Below are positions 63,919-64,000 of a DNA stretch of 64,000 bases, piece after piece. This DNA is from Arabidopsis thaliana. Taxonomy: Eukaryota; Streptophyta; Magnoliopsida; Brassicales; Brassicaceae. The position numbers and the translations under genes were made by a program. Position 1 is the first letter of the stretch. Every line of letters starts with the position of its first letter. Below the pieces are notes generated by a model that was given only the letters and a program-made list of their open reading frames with translations, made no database searches and was not told the origin of the DNA. The DNA lies in the NCBI RefSeq assembly GCF_000001735.4, contig NC_003071.7:18885443-18949442 (forward strand). Reading direction: 5' to 3'.

Positions 63919-64000
63919 TTTGCTAGACACCTGAAAATGAAAAGAGAAATATTGTTAGAATAATGATAATGATTAATCATACAAACCGATTTGCTGTGAA

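Overview
The window is nuclear DNA of a small-genome flowering plant. Genes are compact, with short GT-AG introns and AT-rich spacers. Gene content, order and reconstructed protein lengths match the lower arm of Arabidopsis thaliana chromosome 2, which from memory is the AT2G45900-AT2G46080 interval. Twelve gene models spliced by hand from this sequence give exactly the lengths I remember for the Col-0 proteins (for example 2193 aa for BRM, 834 aa for the U-box kinase, 372 aa for MPK12, 256 aa for ATI1). Identities are recalled knowledge, not a database search.

Layout, left to right: a TON1-recruiting-motif/DUF4378 protein (-, 627-3169); a 5.9 kb spacer carrying a ~1.0 kb non-autonomous hAT-like transposon with an intact 8-bp target-site duplication; a tandem pair of plant U-box genes (+, one with a kinase domain and one without); a head-to-head pair of DUF295 genes joined by a perfect 111-bp inverted repeat, both with signs of decay or remodelling; an extended SKP1-like gene (-); aquaporin PIP1;2 (+); the cuticle P450 CYP86A8 (-); the ATG8-interacting protein ATI1 (-); a HAD-like hydrolase (+); a MESD-like ER chaperone ending in KDEL (-); the SWI/SNF ATPase gene BRM (+, 14 exons); the E2 enzyme UBC6 (-) with a 5'-truncated LINE insertion ~210 bp upstream of its start codon; an ARID/ELM2 protein (-); an intronless E-class PPR gene (+) preceded by a 45-bp organellar 23S rRNA fragment; a 14-exon EGF/CREST (PGAP6/TMEM8-like) membrane protein (-); MAP kinase MPK12 (-); and a BYPASS1-like protein (-) at the right edge.

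The genes do not form one pathway. Themes are ubiquitin signalling (two U-box proteins, a SKP1-like protein, UBC6), chromatin (BRM, the ARID/ELM2 protein), water and surface physiology (PIP1;2, CYP86A8, MPK12) and organelle or secretory functions (ATI1, MESD-like, PPR, PGAP6-like). Several neighbours (TRM, PUB, SKP1-like, PIP1, CYP86A, MPK, BPS) recur together elsewhere in the Arabidopsis genome as relics of whole-genome duplication.

I found no clear new multi-gene system. The parts most worth a second look are the remodelled DUF295 pair, the plastid rRNA splinter, the two transposon insertions with readable target-site duplications, and the candidate plant GPI-phospholipase-like protein.
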